This document shows positions 1-12,129 of a stretch of 64,000 bases of DNA, piece by piece. The stretch comes from Paramecium sonneborni (taxonomy: Eukaryota; Ciliophora; Oligohymenophorea; Peniculida; Parameciidae), in NCBI GenBank assembly GCA_905182985.1, contig CAJJDN010000026.1, forward strand, positions 313,684-377,683. The letters are read 5' to 3'. The position numbers were made by a program, and so were the translations under genes. The first letter of the stretch is position 1. Every line of letters begins with the position of its first letter. The notes below the pieces were generated by a model. That model saw only the letters and a program-made list of their open reading frames with translations, did not search any database and was not told where the DNA came from.

Positions 1-1
1 C

Positions 2-3000
2 TATATACATAATCAAATACCTTTAATTGAACCAATGAGCAACACATAGTTTTTTTGGGATTTGATTTGTTTTACTATAAGAATTTATCTAATTATTGTT
101 ATTCCTGTAATTATGGCATTCCATGGTTAAAGTTTTATAACCTAATAGTTAGGACCATTATTACTTTTTTCAATAATATTGATTTTCGATATTATTACTA
201 GAGCTTTTACAATCACATACGATTAAGGATTACCTATAAGAGATAGGTACTTATTATTTAAAAAATAATTAAATTTTTCAACAGTCCTCGAACTGTTTAG
301 TTTTATTTATACAATAGTAATAACTTTATCTGAAGATGATCCTATAGATAAATACATTCTAAAAGAAGGATGGCCAAAAATTTTATTGAGTTTGTTGTAC
401 ATTTAAGTTTTCAATATATTGAAATTTATTGATGTTTCATAATATTCTCTAAAATTAAGCCGCATGTCAACCTCAATTGTAGATTTAATAAAATTAATTG
501 CTTTAATTTTACTTGTCTAGCATATATTTAGTTGTGTTTGGCTTATATTTGGGGCATATTCAGTTGTAAATTAAGAAAATTCTTGGTTAAATCCTTATTA
601 ACATGATGATTGGTCACTTTAATTTCTGTAATCATTTTACTTTATTTGTGTAACAACTTTCACTGTTGGTTATGGAGATTTAACACCAAAAAGTAAAGAT
701 ATTTTAATTATTTAAAGATCCTTCTGAATAGATATTTACTATAATCTATATGTTTTTCTGTATGCTTTTATTTTCTTACACAGTTAATACAATTGGAACC
801 ATTTTAACTCAAATTAAAGAAAGTAGTGATAAAATTAAATCTAAATTAACAGCAATAAACCTATATATGCACAATAAATCTATTAGTCCTGCTTTATAAT
901 TCAAGTAATTTAAATATTATTTTAATTTTAAGGGTTAGAGAATAGTTATATTTCTACTTAAAATAAGAAATAATCTAATAAGTTAATGAGCAATCTGAGA
1001 TCATATAATTACTTCCTTAAGATTTATAACATAGTCTTAAAATTGAAGCTGCAAAATCTATAATCAATAAATGCTCATTTTTTAAAGATAATTTTTCTAA
1101 TGAGATTTTAAATTAATTGTTGGAGGAAGTTAATTTTCATATGTATCAACCAGGAGCAATTATTCATTCAAAAGATGAATTCTATATTCATATTATTGAA
1201 TAAGGATAAGTAGATGTTATGTATAAAAAGGTATAAAACTTAATTTAATTCTAGAAAATAATACAAACTTTGGAAAAGTATGATTATTTTGGTTTAGAAG
1301 AATTTATAAATTAATAGGCTAATCCAAATATTACTTTTAAAAGTACTTCTTTTACAAGTGTGCTTTCAATTCCTCATTCTTATTTTCATAAGATTTTATC
1401 ATAAAATGACCTTGAAAACTAAAAATTTCATAATCTTTTAACTTAATCTCCTTCTATTTCTAATTTCTGTTTTATTTGTAAAACTAAATCTCATGAAACT
1501 CAAATGTGTACATTGGTTCATTTTGTACCAAATAGGGAAGTTATTATTAAAAAGTATCTCTACAGAAGGAAATAAAAAAAAAGATTGTCCTAAGATAGAA
1601 AATTAAGAATGATCTTCTTAAATTAAATAGATGAAAAAACTGAAGAAAGTAAATTATAATAAATAAAGTTTTTAAATGCAAAGAAACATTAAAAAATGGT
1701 TATGGATTCTGTGATAAAATTTAAAAATGACAATGAATTTTATTTAGAATCATTATTTCCTAATATAGAATAGCCTCTTAGTATTGAAAGCTAAAGTGAA
1801 TCTGAAAATGAAAATTAAGATGAATTGAAAGATTAAAGCATTTCAGAATAAAATATAAAATTTAAAGGAGAAAGCAAATAAGTACCTAATCTTTTATCGA
1901 AAAATTTAATTTAATTTTAAGTGCTCCAAAAGTTAAAAAAGAAAAGATTAATTAATCAAAACTAATAATAATAATAACTATCACCACCATTGATGACATC
2001 TCAATTTGGTTAAGTAAACCTAACATCTTATTTTTCTACAAAATAAAATCTTAAATAGAATATATAATAAGTATACGCTAAATCTTTTGATTTAGATTAG
2101 TTAATAGAAGAGATTAATATTTATGATGAGTTAAGAATTAAAATGAATAATTTAGTACTTTTTCCGAAAAAAGAGTAGGAATAGATTGAATTTTGGTATA
2201 AGAAACTTTCTAATCTCAAAGAAGATCTAAATGATATGGCTAATTTTGAATGTTTAAAAAATTATGAAATTTATTGTAGACAATGGAATGTAGACACAGT
2301 AGTAAAAAAGATAACCTCTAAACCTAAAAAAATTAGAGGATTAAAACGACTGAAGAGATATTTAATTTTTCCTTATCTATTTATTAATAAGTACTTAGAT
2401 AGAAAAGATTAAAACGATATTAATAAAACTTTAGATAAATCAAAAAGGAAAAGTTAAATTTATTTTATTATATAGGATCCACAAAACCTAAGGTTAATAA
2501 AAAGAGTCGTATAACTCCTAAATCATGATATTCATTATTAATCAATAAACAATAAATTAAGACTGTCAATTTTTAATTATTATTTATAAATTTATGATCT
2601 TTCTATATAGATGTTTTGTTATTAAATAAGTTTATTATAGATTGTTTCCTATTTCAGAAGAATTTAATTTAACAAAATTATTAATGTTATAATTAAATAA
2701 TAAATTCAGATGAGATAGTTAAGTAGTCCACTCACTACGTTATAAGATAATTCATAGAGTAGAAGCATGCCAAGAATCCATTCAAAATAAGAATAAAGAT
2801 TTCAATTGCCAACACTGAAATCTAAAATGAATAATTTAATTGAATCTGAAGATTAAAAGGCACCAGTTGGTTAGTTTTTTTAAGGTTTAGTAAAAGGAAA
2901 AACAATCATGGAATCAAAAAATAAAATAGAGTTTCCTAAAACATAATAAAATTTTTATCGTCTAATTTACAAAGCATAATATTCATTCAGACCAACAAAA

Positions 3001-3315
3001 TTGAATCCTAGATAAGTTAGTATGGATTAGCCAGCAATTTAAAAGAAACTTGGTGGTCCTACATTTGCTTTTAGAACTATCTAAAGTTCTGAAGAATAAC
3101 TAAGGAAACCGAATTTAGAAGTAGTTGCCAGATAATAAGTAAATTATCTTAATGATTCTCAATCAATAAATGAAAGCTTAAATACTGAAATTAATTAGAT
3201 TTTATATGGAAAAGGAAAGAATAAATTGGTTATAAAACAGAGATTAAATCAAACAAAAAATAATAATGATACAAGCAACATAATTAAGGAGGAAAGTGAA
3301 AATTCATTTATTTGA
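2..3315 (+). CDS. Cyclic-nucleotide-gated-type K+ channel, 5' partial
   Basis: Plasma-membrane or ciliary potassium channel of the EAG/HCN/CNG superfamily. The frame enters from outside the window, so the N-terminus is missing. Several hydrophobic segments precede a pore loop with the K+ selectivity signature TVGYGD (codons near 663-687), followed by S6. A C-linker and a cyclic-nucleotide-binding-like fold (MYQPGAIIHSKDE near 1141) come next, then a Gln- and Lys-rich cytoplasmic tail of about 600 residues. Introns are inferred at 693-717, 905-932 and, in frame and optional, 1231-1254. The stop is TGA at 3313. The channel call rests on the pore motif and is firm; whether it binds cAMP or cGMP, or any ligand, cannot be told. 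Ciliates have very large families of such channels, used for ciliary and membrane-potential control. Confidence 0.88.
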
Positions 3316-3613
3316 TTAATAAATTATAACTGTGGTTTATTTTTTTGTTTTTTTCTTGAATTAAACATAATAAACAATTTTAGAAGTCTTTTACTACAAA
3401 GGAGTTATTCTAAAAGTTTAAATTTATCATAAAAGTAAGAGATGATTGATTTTAGAATATTTAGTTATGATTTTAATTTTATTAAATGTGATTAGAGTTA
3501 AATATATTAATCCTTATATAAATTGTTACTTTTTTTGCAAATGACATATATTGATATGTAAAAAATGCATAATTCAAAATGCCTGAACAGTGCTAAGAAT
3601 AACAGTAGATGAC

Positions 3614-3910
3614 TCAATCTGAAGAGTCTGTTTGAATAGTTAACGATTAGGATCTTTTTCTTTTTTCTTAATTGAAATCTATTAAATCTCTGAAACTGCA
3701 ATCTGAAATGGTGTCAGCAATGATAATGTTAACTATTCCTTTAATGCCTTCAAGTTAATACTCATCTTATAGTTATTTAACAAAATCTTCATCATCCATT
3801 AATAATTTTTTTAATTCTGACTTTTAATTCTCGCTGATTTTATTTTCATAACGTAAATTAGAAATCAACTTTAAGACTTCTTTAAAGAATGCAGCTTATT
3901 CATCTGCCAT
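3614..3910 (-). CDS. Small hypothetical protein (98 aa)
   Basis: An intronless reading frame of 98 codons beginning MADEQAAFFKEVLKLISNLR and ending in an acidic/serine tail (QTDSSD) before TGA. It is helical, rich in Leu, Glu and Lys, and uses TAA as Gln several times. I do not recognise a family. It is convergent with the channel gene, leaving about 300 bp (3316-3613) in which I see no gene, and it is divergent from the alveolin-like gene with 158 bp between start codons. Coding potential is judged only from composition and the unbroken frame. Confidence 0.6.
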
Positions 3911-4068
3911 AATTTTAATTTATTAATAAATATTTTTTCTATAAATTTGTTATAAAAATGAAAGAATTACAAATTATATAAAACAAAGAGAAATGAATGA
4001 ATAAATTTGAAATAAATTTTATTAAGTAATGGATATTAAATAAAATATTTATTGAATAAAAAAAAAGA

Positions 4069-4879
4069 ATGCCCATATATCCAACAGCACCACTTACAAG
4101 TTCTATACCAGCTCCAATGAGTGTTGTTTAACCAGTAAGCTATGCTCAACCTGTGACTTATGCTCAACCAGTGTCATATGTTCCACAACCAGTTTAATAT
4201 GTTACATAACCTGTTGTTTAATAACCAGTTGTTACTCAACCAATTGTTACTTAATCAGTTGTTGCTGCACCTTAATAAGCACCAATTAAAGGAGAATCAA
4301 GAGTTGAATACAGAGAATATCAAAGACCTGTTGTTGAAATGGAAACAGAAACAATCTAAGTTTAAGTACCAAAAACTAAATATGTGACTGATTATTATCC
4401 AGTTGAATATTAGACTGAATATATTCCTAGAACAGTTTATGAATAATAAACAGAATATGTACCTGTAACTAAAACAGTACCAAGAGTTGAGTATGATGCT
4501 GTTGAGAGAGAAGTTTAACGAGTGGTATATCAAAATAAATAATAAATTATAGTAATATTAACCTGTTTAGACTGTCCCTGTTTAAACTGTTCCTGTTTAA
4601 ACTGTCCCTGTTTAAACTGTTCCTGTTTAACCTGTTGTTTAATCTTTTGTATAACCAGTCTAACCACTTACTTATTCAGTTGCTAGACCAATTGCTTAAG
4701 CTCCAGTCTATACTCAACCAGTTGTTGCACCTGCACTTACTTATTCTGGCATTAGACCAGCTTATTCACCTGTATCAATTAATTTTATTATCCTCTAGGT
4801 CTATCCAAGTTATCCTCCTGTTGGTGGAGTTAGACCTTAATAAGCTTAATAACCAGTACCATCTAATAAACCATAATGA
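4069..4879 (+). CDS. Alveolin/epiplasm-like Val-Pro repeat protein (251 aa)
   Basis: Likely structural protein of the membrane skeleton beneath the cortical alveoli. The N-terminal part is a string of Gln-Pro-Val and Tyr-Ala-Gln-Pro-Val units. The centre (about residues 75-150) has alternating charged/valine-proline motifs such as EYVPVTKTVPRVEYDAVE, the style of alveolin (IMC1-type) repeats. Then comes a run of QTVPV units, each 15 nt long, encoded at 4562-4640. Introns at 4525-4552 and 4772-4798 join three exons in frame. Much of the Gln is TAA, so standard-code translation breaks it into unrelated fragments. The upstream ATG at 4029 meets an in-frame TGA, which favours the start given. The alveolin assignment is by motif style only. 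Confidence 0.75.
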
Positions 4880-5058
4880 AAATGAGATAATTATATAATA
4901 TATCATAAAAAATTATACAAAAATATTTTCAACATTTTGATATTTTTATATCCCATGTTGTAAATATATTAAATAATAATTATTCAAATCTCAATTTTTT
5001 ATCTTCATTTCTTTTCTATATTTTGATCACATATTTTATTAATTAATCACTACTAATT

Positions 5059-6468
5059 ATGAGTTTAAATAGTTCCAAAATTTATGCTAATAGATTTGTA
5101 TTGAAGAATAAATTGTCTCAAGGATCCTTTGGAATTGTATATTAAGTACATGATCGAACTACAAACAGTGAATTTGCATTGAAAGTTGAACTTGAACAAA
5201 ATTAAAAGAAGAAAACTTTAGAAAGAGAAGTTACTATGCTGATCTAACTTGAAAATATACAAGGAGTTCCATAACTAATATATCATGGCTCTGATTGTCA
5301 AACATAGTTTATAGTTATGGAGCTTTTAGGTAAGGATCTATCTTTTTACTTAAAATAATATAAAAAGTTCTCATTCAAATGTTGTTTGTAAGTTGCTTAT
5401 GATTGCATTGATATTTTAAAAAATATACACAAAAGATTTATCCTCCATAGAGACTTAAAACCTGAAAATATTGTAATGTCAATCGAATTAGATTAAATAT
5501 ACATTATAGACTTTGGTGTTAGCAAGATTTATTTTGAAGCTGATCACATGTAAATATTATTTTTAAAAAAGTATTATAAAGACCTTTTAGAGAAGACAAA
5601 GATTTTATTGGTACTGTTAGATATGCATCAATAGCTGCTCATAAAGGCTAAGAATTAGGAAGAAAAGATGATTTGGAATCTTTATTTTATGTTATCTTTT
5701 ATTTTCTAAGAGGCCAATTACCTTGGCAAAATATTCCTGTTGAATCTTGCGAAAGAAATAGGGTTGTTGGAAATATTAAATAAACTATTTCTATTTAAGA
5801 ATTAGCATCTATTAAATGTCCAGAACTTATTAAAATTTTTTAATATATTAGAAAATTAAAATTTCAAGAATAGCCAGATTATGAATTTATTAAAGATCTT
5901 CTGATAGAAGCAGCTAAGGCAAAAAATATACATTTAGATGGATATTATGATTGGACAGAAGGAATTAAATTTAGTAAAAAACTTTCAGAATCCAAAGTTT
6001 CCTTCGATAAAAAGGAATTCTAATCTTCTAAATAGTAAATGAAAAGCACAACTAAAATTTCAAATTATGTTATTTGGTCCTTATGCGATAATTCTATGTA
6101 TATATTATATTCACAGTAGAGCTAAATCATAATAAAATTTATAAATACTACCAGATAAAAAGAAAAGATGTGATATTCATCATTTTTCAAGTGGTTCTAA
6201 CATTTCAGCTATAATGGGTACTAAAAATTAGATGAAATTAATGTATTTACCATAAACACTAACTAAAAAGGATGTTGGAATATAAAGAATGATCTCAATA
6301 GAAATCTTAGCTCATGATGAATCTGTATATTCTGAACAAATTGATGAGAATTTCTAAGAGAGCCCTTTGAATGACAAATATAAAGATTATGTGAATGAAA
6401 TGTATTTATATTATGAATATTTCTAGATGCTTTTATAATAAATTTAGTTAGAATTTTTAATGATGTGA
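5059..6468 (+). CDS. Casein kinase 1 family Ser/Thr kinase (452 aa)
   Basis: Protein kinase of the CK1 group. Visible features in order: glycine loop [12 protein letters not shown] (residue ~18), catalytic lysine ALKVELE, the CK1-style [20 protein letters not shown], then the activation/substrate region [34 protein letters not shown] block that is diagnostic of CK1 (it replaces the APE motif of other kinases). A variable Gln/Lys/Ser-rich tail of about 120 residues follows. Intron 1 is 5550-5581 (ends AAG). A second, 19-nt intron at 6098-6116 is required to stay open; a 40-nt alternative donor at 6077 gives the same phase, so its exact start is uncertain. The next gene begins 54 bp downstream on the same strand. 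Confidence 0.9.
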
Positions 6469-6522
6469 TTGATTCTTATATTTGTGTAGTAAAAGTTTTT
6501 GAAATTATATAATTATAAAATA

Positions 6523-7519
6523 ATGGATGTCTTTTATATAGTTTATTTAGTGTTAGCTTTAGTGATAGGAGTGGTAGATATTTATTGCATTGGAATAAAT
6601 ATGAAATGCATAGACAATAAATTCACATTTACAATTTTGAATATGCTGTGTATTATAAATTGAATATTTAGTTAGTGAACTTTTGATTTGCTTAGGTTGT
6701 TTGATGGCTATAGTGAATTGTTAAGTATCATGGTCATTTATATTTATTGGTTTAAGTGGAATTTGCGTATGGTAATCTTTTACAATGTATGCAACATCTA
6801 CAAATAAAGTAATTATATGGAATGCTGCTTAGAAAGTAAAAAAACAATATATTTTATAGACTATGATAATAATGGGGTATATCGTACCCCTAGTATTTTA
6901 TTTGATTTCTTTATTGGTTATGAGAAACACTGAGTTTCATTATAATTCTTAGATTTGTGCAATAAAGTTTAATTCATCAGAAATGATTTTGTCAAAAGTG
7001 CTTTAATTTTTCTTTTTCTTTGCATTTCAATTAACATTTTTGATTTTTGGGATAATAGATTCTATAAAGTGTGTATCATTTTTATAAAAGTGATTATTTA
7101 ATTGATTTAGACAAAAGAGTAGATTTACATTTTTAGAGTAATCCTATCGTGAAACTTTATTTTTACCAATAATAACATCAGTGCTAATCCTTTCATATTT
7201 CATATCTTTCAATATTCAATACTGGTTGGAAGTATAATAGATTATCATAATAAATAATATATGTTCAATATTGATGGAAATAGACCTAATAATATTGGTG
7301 TTCTAATATGGATTTAATCCAACAATTTTAAAAGTGAATGCAGTGAGAAAAGTTTATCAATTTAGATAGAATTTAGAATTGAAATATAGAAATAAGTTAA
7401 AAATTCATAAAAATAATTTTAGATTGTTAGAAGGATCTGGGTCTACATTTTTCCATGGTACTTACAGTGAAAGTGAATTAGGAAGTATTGAATAAATATA
7501 ATCAAATTTTAATTAATGA
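6523..7519 (+). CDS. Seven-transmembrane protein, possibly GPCR-like (317 aa)
   Basis: Integral membrane protein with about seven hydrophobic helices: near residues 3-22, 35-58, 65-85, 105-127, 145-170, 195-215 and 228-250. A basic cytoplasmic C-tail with many Lys/Arg/Asn follows. The last helix ends in GFNP, and the spacing and short loops resemble 7TM receptors, but no family-specific motif such as DRY or NPxxY is evident, so receptor function is only a suggestion. Introns of 22 nt (6650-6671) and 21 nt (7090-7110) give a continuous 318-codon frame. It lies 54 bp after the CK1 gene and only 5 bp before the next start codon. Confidence 0.65.
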
Positions 7520-7524
7520 TTTTT

Positions 7525-8702
7525 ATGGATACTTGTTCTTAAAAATAGATGAGTTTGAAGTAATTAGGTGATGTAATGTTTCCTCTTGGATTCATCACTT
7601 ATGGTGGTCCTTTGGCCCATCTTAACGTACTTAGAGAAATATTCAAAAATTACACAACAGAAGATGAATTTCAAGAATTCTTTGCATTATGTCAAACATT
7701 ACCTCGACCAACTTCAACTTAGATGGTTATAGCAGTTGGAGCTAATCTTACTCATAGTTGTTTTGGTGGATTAGTAGCATTTCTATATTTTAGTATGCCA
7801 TCTGCTTTTGTTATGATGATACTAGGTTTAACAGTGCCTAATTTATCAATACCTTGGATATAATTAATGATAAATGGTTTTAAATATCCTTCAATTGGTG
7901 TCATAATTGAAGCAGCTTATAAATTATCTAATGGGGCCATAAAAAATAAATTTCACTTTTTTTTGTGGATTGTAAGTGCAATCTTAACTACTTTTTTTCC
8001 TACACCCTCTATTGCAATTCTTATGATAGTAATAGGAGAAATTTCAAACTATATATCTGATAGATAAATTGGATAATACCTAATTCCATTGATGAATAAG
8101 TATAACACACTTTTGATAGTTGGTTATTAGGATATAGATCATTGATTGGATATGTTCTATCTTTTAATTTATGCTTTTTCTTATCTTATATTGATTGAAT
8201 GCCCAATAGTAGTATGCAGTAACTTATTCAAATCTGGTAGTCTTGTTATTGGAGGAAGTCATATGGTATTAACAATGATATAATTTTCTTTATCAGAATA
8301 TTTGACAACTGAATAGTTTTGAAATGCATTTGCTCTAGTTTCATGTATGCCAGGTCCAATGTTCAATATTGCAATCTATATTGGAGCCTTAATAGGTGGT
8401 ATTCCTATGACAATTTTAGCAGAAATATTTATGTTTCTACCAGGTTTCTTTACTATATTTGGATTGTTACTATATTGGAAGAAATATAGAGGTTTGAGAA
8501 CAATAAGAGCAATTTTGTAAGGAATAGCAGCAGTTGCAGAAGGATTTATATTAAGAGCAATAACACATTTGATTATTAACTCATGTAGTAAAGATATCAT
8601 CGTTCCAATGGGATTAGCTGTTTATGTCTTTACAAAGGTGTTCTAATACCTTTTGTAATAATCGGAGGTGGTTGTATTAATTTATTGGCAGAATATAAAT
8701 GA
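7525..8702 (+). pseudogene. Chromate-transporter (CHR/ChrA) family gene with two in-frame TGA codons
   Basis: The frame encodes a two-half CHR-family anion transporter. Half one shows GFITYGGPLAHL (residues ~28-39) and a Pro-Arg-Pro-Thr-Ser-Thr-Gln motif; half two shows SLVIGGSHMVL and ALVSCMPGPMFN, matching the paired GGP and PGP motifs of the family. The frame is continuous at the homology level but contains TGA at 8143-8145 and 8320-8322, the latter inside the conserved second-half motif (TTEQF-stop-NAFALV). A 50-nt intron at 8588-8637 would lead to a sensible hydrophobic C-terminus and TGA at 8700. No intron removes either internal TGA. It is either a recent pseudogene, has assembly base errors, or is read through. 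Known bacterial and protist relatives export or import chromate/sulfate. Confidence 0.7.
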
Positions 8703-8724
8703 TTCATTATTTTATATTGAATAC

Positions 8725-10533
8725 TCATTATCCACATTATCTCATGATATTCAGACAGACCTCATCTTCCAAAGGCTTTGAAATAACTTAAATACCCACA
8801 GGCATTCCAGCACTACCCTTCATAGTTTCTTCCAAAACATTGTATTCAATATCTTTAATACCATATAATGATTCTTCATCATAATGCTATTCCTCTTCTT
8901 TCACAGTAGTGATAGGAACAGAACCACAACTAAAATCAAGCATATTCCATATAAAAGTATAACTTATTCCACTGAAACAATATTGTGCAGTATTATGTTT
9001 AACTGCAACTCCAGCAGTCACAGGACTAATAACTGCATCTAATTGAAGATCATGCCAAATTTGAATCATTTATATTTGACTAGCAGTTAATCTTGTTGTA
9101 ATGTGAAGATTTTCATAGTATGATAATCCATGATCTCCTGCTTTCCAAATCATCAATTCTCTCTTACGATCTTACAATTTTAAAAACTTTTAGTAAATTT
9201 TTTTCCAAATCCAACACGAATGCGTAGCCTTCTTAAAATTATCAAAATGAGAAATCCAAGGTTCTCCTTTATATAACTCATATGTTCCTTTCATTCCTCC
9301 ATCTCCTAACATAACATCATAAACATGTTAAAAAACATTCTCAAACATACTCTAATCAATTTCAAATTCTATAACTGTATGTCCTTATGCTCTCAGTTTT
9401 TCCACTGCCATATTCAAAGCTCTTTAATTTGCTTTACAAGGTAATAATAAATTAATTTTTCTTAAAACTCCTATTTTATATTTCTTATTATTATTAAAAC
9501 ATTCTTTCTCATCAAATTTCTTCATCACAAAATTTATATCTTTTATATTAATGGGAGCTTATTCGTAATTTTTAGTCAAGGCTATCATCATATTGACTAA
9601 ATTCTCAAAATGTTTTGCTTAATATATTAATAAATTCTTACACATAGGACCATAACAAGATGCAATATTTCTAATACCATCCCATGTTGGAATACCTTTT
9701 GCTTATCCTCTCATTATTAATCTTTTTGAGCTTGGCTTATATCCATATAAACCACAAAAATGTGATGGAATTCTAATACTTCCTCCACTATCACTTCCTA
9801 ATCCTAAAGGAGAACCATTTACTGCTATTAATCCTCCTTCTCCTCCAGTTGATCCACCGGATGTTCTAGTAGGATCTAAAGGATGAATAGATCTTCCATA
9901 TAAATAATTCCAACTCTCATATGAAAATCCAAATTATGGTAAATTTGTTTTTGCAAATAGTATCCCTCCTGATTTCTTTATTAAATAGCCTTATATTCCA
10001 TCTATTTATGATTTCTTCTATGCATATGCTCCACATCCAAATGCTTAATATGTTCCTTTCACCATAAATGTATCCTTCACACTTACAGGAATTCCAAACA
10101 AAGACATATCATTTATCTTATAATTATTACTCTTCAATTCCTAATCCAATTCTTTAGCTCTTTAAATTGCATCTCCAAAATTCACATCATTCAAATATCC
10201 CATTTTGAATCCTTTTTCTATTGATACTTCTAAAAATGTTAACAATACATCCAAACATGTAAACTTTTTTGATTCATAATATTTATGAATCTCAGGAATA
10301 GAACTATTTAAAATTAGATTTTTATCTTCATTTGATAACTTTAACTCGCTCTATATTGTATACCTTGCAGTCAACACTTCTTACTCAATCTCTTACCTTA
10401 CTCTTCTATATGTCAACTCAAATGGATTTATTTTCTTCCTTCTAAAACTCAACATCAATAAACTAACACTTGTAACTAATGACAATGCTATATATTTGTT
10501 TTTTATCAACCAATCTTGATTTAATTTTATCAT
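8725..10533 (-). CDS. Fatty-acid-amide-hydrolase-type amidase (602 aa)
   Basis: Amidase-signature serine hydrolase, expected to cleave fatty acid amides at a membrane. An N-terminal hydrophobic segment (about residues 13-31) resembles the FAAH membrane anchor. The catalytic Lys lies in PVSVKDTF (about residue 150). The amidase signature follows as GGSTGGEGGLIA and GSDSGGSIRIPSHFCGLYGYKP, giving the Ser-cis-Ser-Lys triad. The C-terminal part includes GSAGMPVGIQV, typical of the fold. The whole 603-codon frame needs no intron, unusual in this window. Length is close to the ~580 residues usual for FAAH. The tail is convergent with the CHR-like gene, with 22 bp between stops. Confidence 0.92.
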
Positions 10534-10643
10534 TATTAATATTATTATCTTTTTTACTAATTATACTATTTCTACTTATCTACATCATCTTATATACCAA
10601 ATATAATATATTAAACTAAAGATCACTACTATTTTTTATTATT

Positions 10644-11715
10644 ATGAGAAAAATTATTTATTAAAAACAATAATAATCACAACAAGGAATATCAAACAAA
10701 GATACTAGATCTATTTCATCTATGCATTCCAGAGGAATTACTCATTCCAATTACATTTTAACTTCTCGATAAACTCAACCCAAATTTCAAATTAAAAAAC
10801 TTTAACTTTTACCAAAACCTGAAGTTCCAAGCCTAAAAATTATTAAGAATTAAACACACAGCTAATTTAAATAAGATAACATAAGCATTCAAGATGGATA
10901 TAGTCCTGGAATTTACTCTTAAAGAACTTCAAGTCAATATTAACAAAATCTGAATAGTTACATGTCTTCAAAAAGATCTATATACAAATCATGTATTTGC
11001 TTACTTATAAAAATTTAGAATAAATATAAAACTATGAATCTTAAGTCTAAATTTATAATACAGCATTGAATCAAATGATTTATAGAAATGATTAAAAAGA
11101 ATTAATGGATTTTGATAATCGATATTATCGATGTGCCAGATAAAGAAGACTTAGAGAAATCATTTAATTTTTATTAAAAAAATCAAAAGAATTACAAATT
11201 TCACTACAAGATTTAATTGATAATAAAATTACATAGAATAAACCTTATTAATAATAGGGATCATTTGCTTTTTTATTTTATGTTAAAAAAGGAGTTACCG
11301 ACAAAGTAGAAGAAATGCTTGGTGTAAATCCACTATACGTTCATGATTTTGATGAAAAAAATATGACAGCATTGCATATAGCAACAAAAAAATAATCATT
11401 TATCATGATTAAAATATTACTATCATATGGTGCCAGCATTTTAAGTAAAGATTTAAATAGAGAAACTGCATTATCAATTGCTATTCAATCAAATTAATAA
11501 GATGTTGTTAAAGTAATAATCTACATATTTTAATGTAGTTATTTTTATCGGTATAATGTCCAAATGATCTAGAGTATCTAAATTATACTCGAATAACTAA
11601 AAACAAGTAAATTAAATATTTGCTTAAGAAAGCTAAACTTTAAGATTTAGGAAATAGATGCTCTAAATTAAATTAATTTGATATGTTTAATCATAATTTC
11701 CAATAAAGTTATTGA
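10644..11715 (+). CDS. Ankyrin-repeat protein (339 aa)
   Basis: The N-terminal ~115 residues are Gln/Ser-rich and disordered. The middle contains at least two ankyrin repeats, seen as NMTALHIATKK...KILLSYGASI and RETALSIAIQSNQQDVVKVI, preceded by a degenerate first repeat. Introns at 10993-11018 and 11513-11538 (26 nt each) join three exons in frame. Repeats of this kind bind proteins; no enzymatic domain accompanies them, so the partner is unknown. It is divergent from the amidase with 110 bp between start codons. Confidence 0.8.
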
Positions 11716-12129
11716 TATATTTTATGAATTCATTTTATTCATTCTCATGCTTTATTAATTCGAATCTAATTTTTAAAAAATATTCCCCTTTTTAGATTTG
11801 TGCTTTAGCTGTTTTTGTTGATAATAGTATTTTTAAGTTATACTTATTTATAGCTTTATTCCATGTAAATTTAAAATTACCTTCGATTTTTAATTAGAAA
11901 TGATTAAATAATTTGATTTAGAAATTATTAAATTTTTGTGAAGTTTAATGACATCTAAAATTAATTTAGTAATTTTGACTAAAAATAATTTTTATCATTC
12001 AAAATTGTTAAAAATTTTCATATAAATATAAATTATTTTAAAATAATTAATTTATAATGAACTAATAAAATTTATATTATTTTTTCCATCCTCAAAATTG
12101 TTTAAATATATTAAAAACTCTATATATAT
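11716..12129. other. AT-rich intergenic stretch, nothing recognised
   Basis: About 410 bp between the convergent ankyrin and histidine kinase genes. All six frames carry frequent TGA and no frame looks protein-like. It is dominated by A/T runs. It presumably holds the two 3' ends, but no clear terminator signal can be named. Confidence 0.5.

Noticed and set aside
8096..8120. A 20-nt intron that would bypass the first TGA of the CHR-like gene
   Set aside because: It leads into a frame that hits TGA within about 25 codons and loses the SLVIGGSH homology that follows in the original frame.
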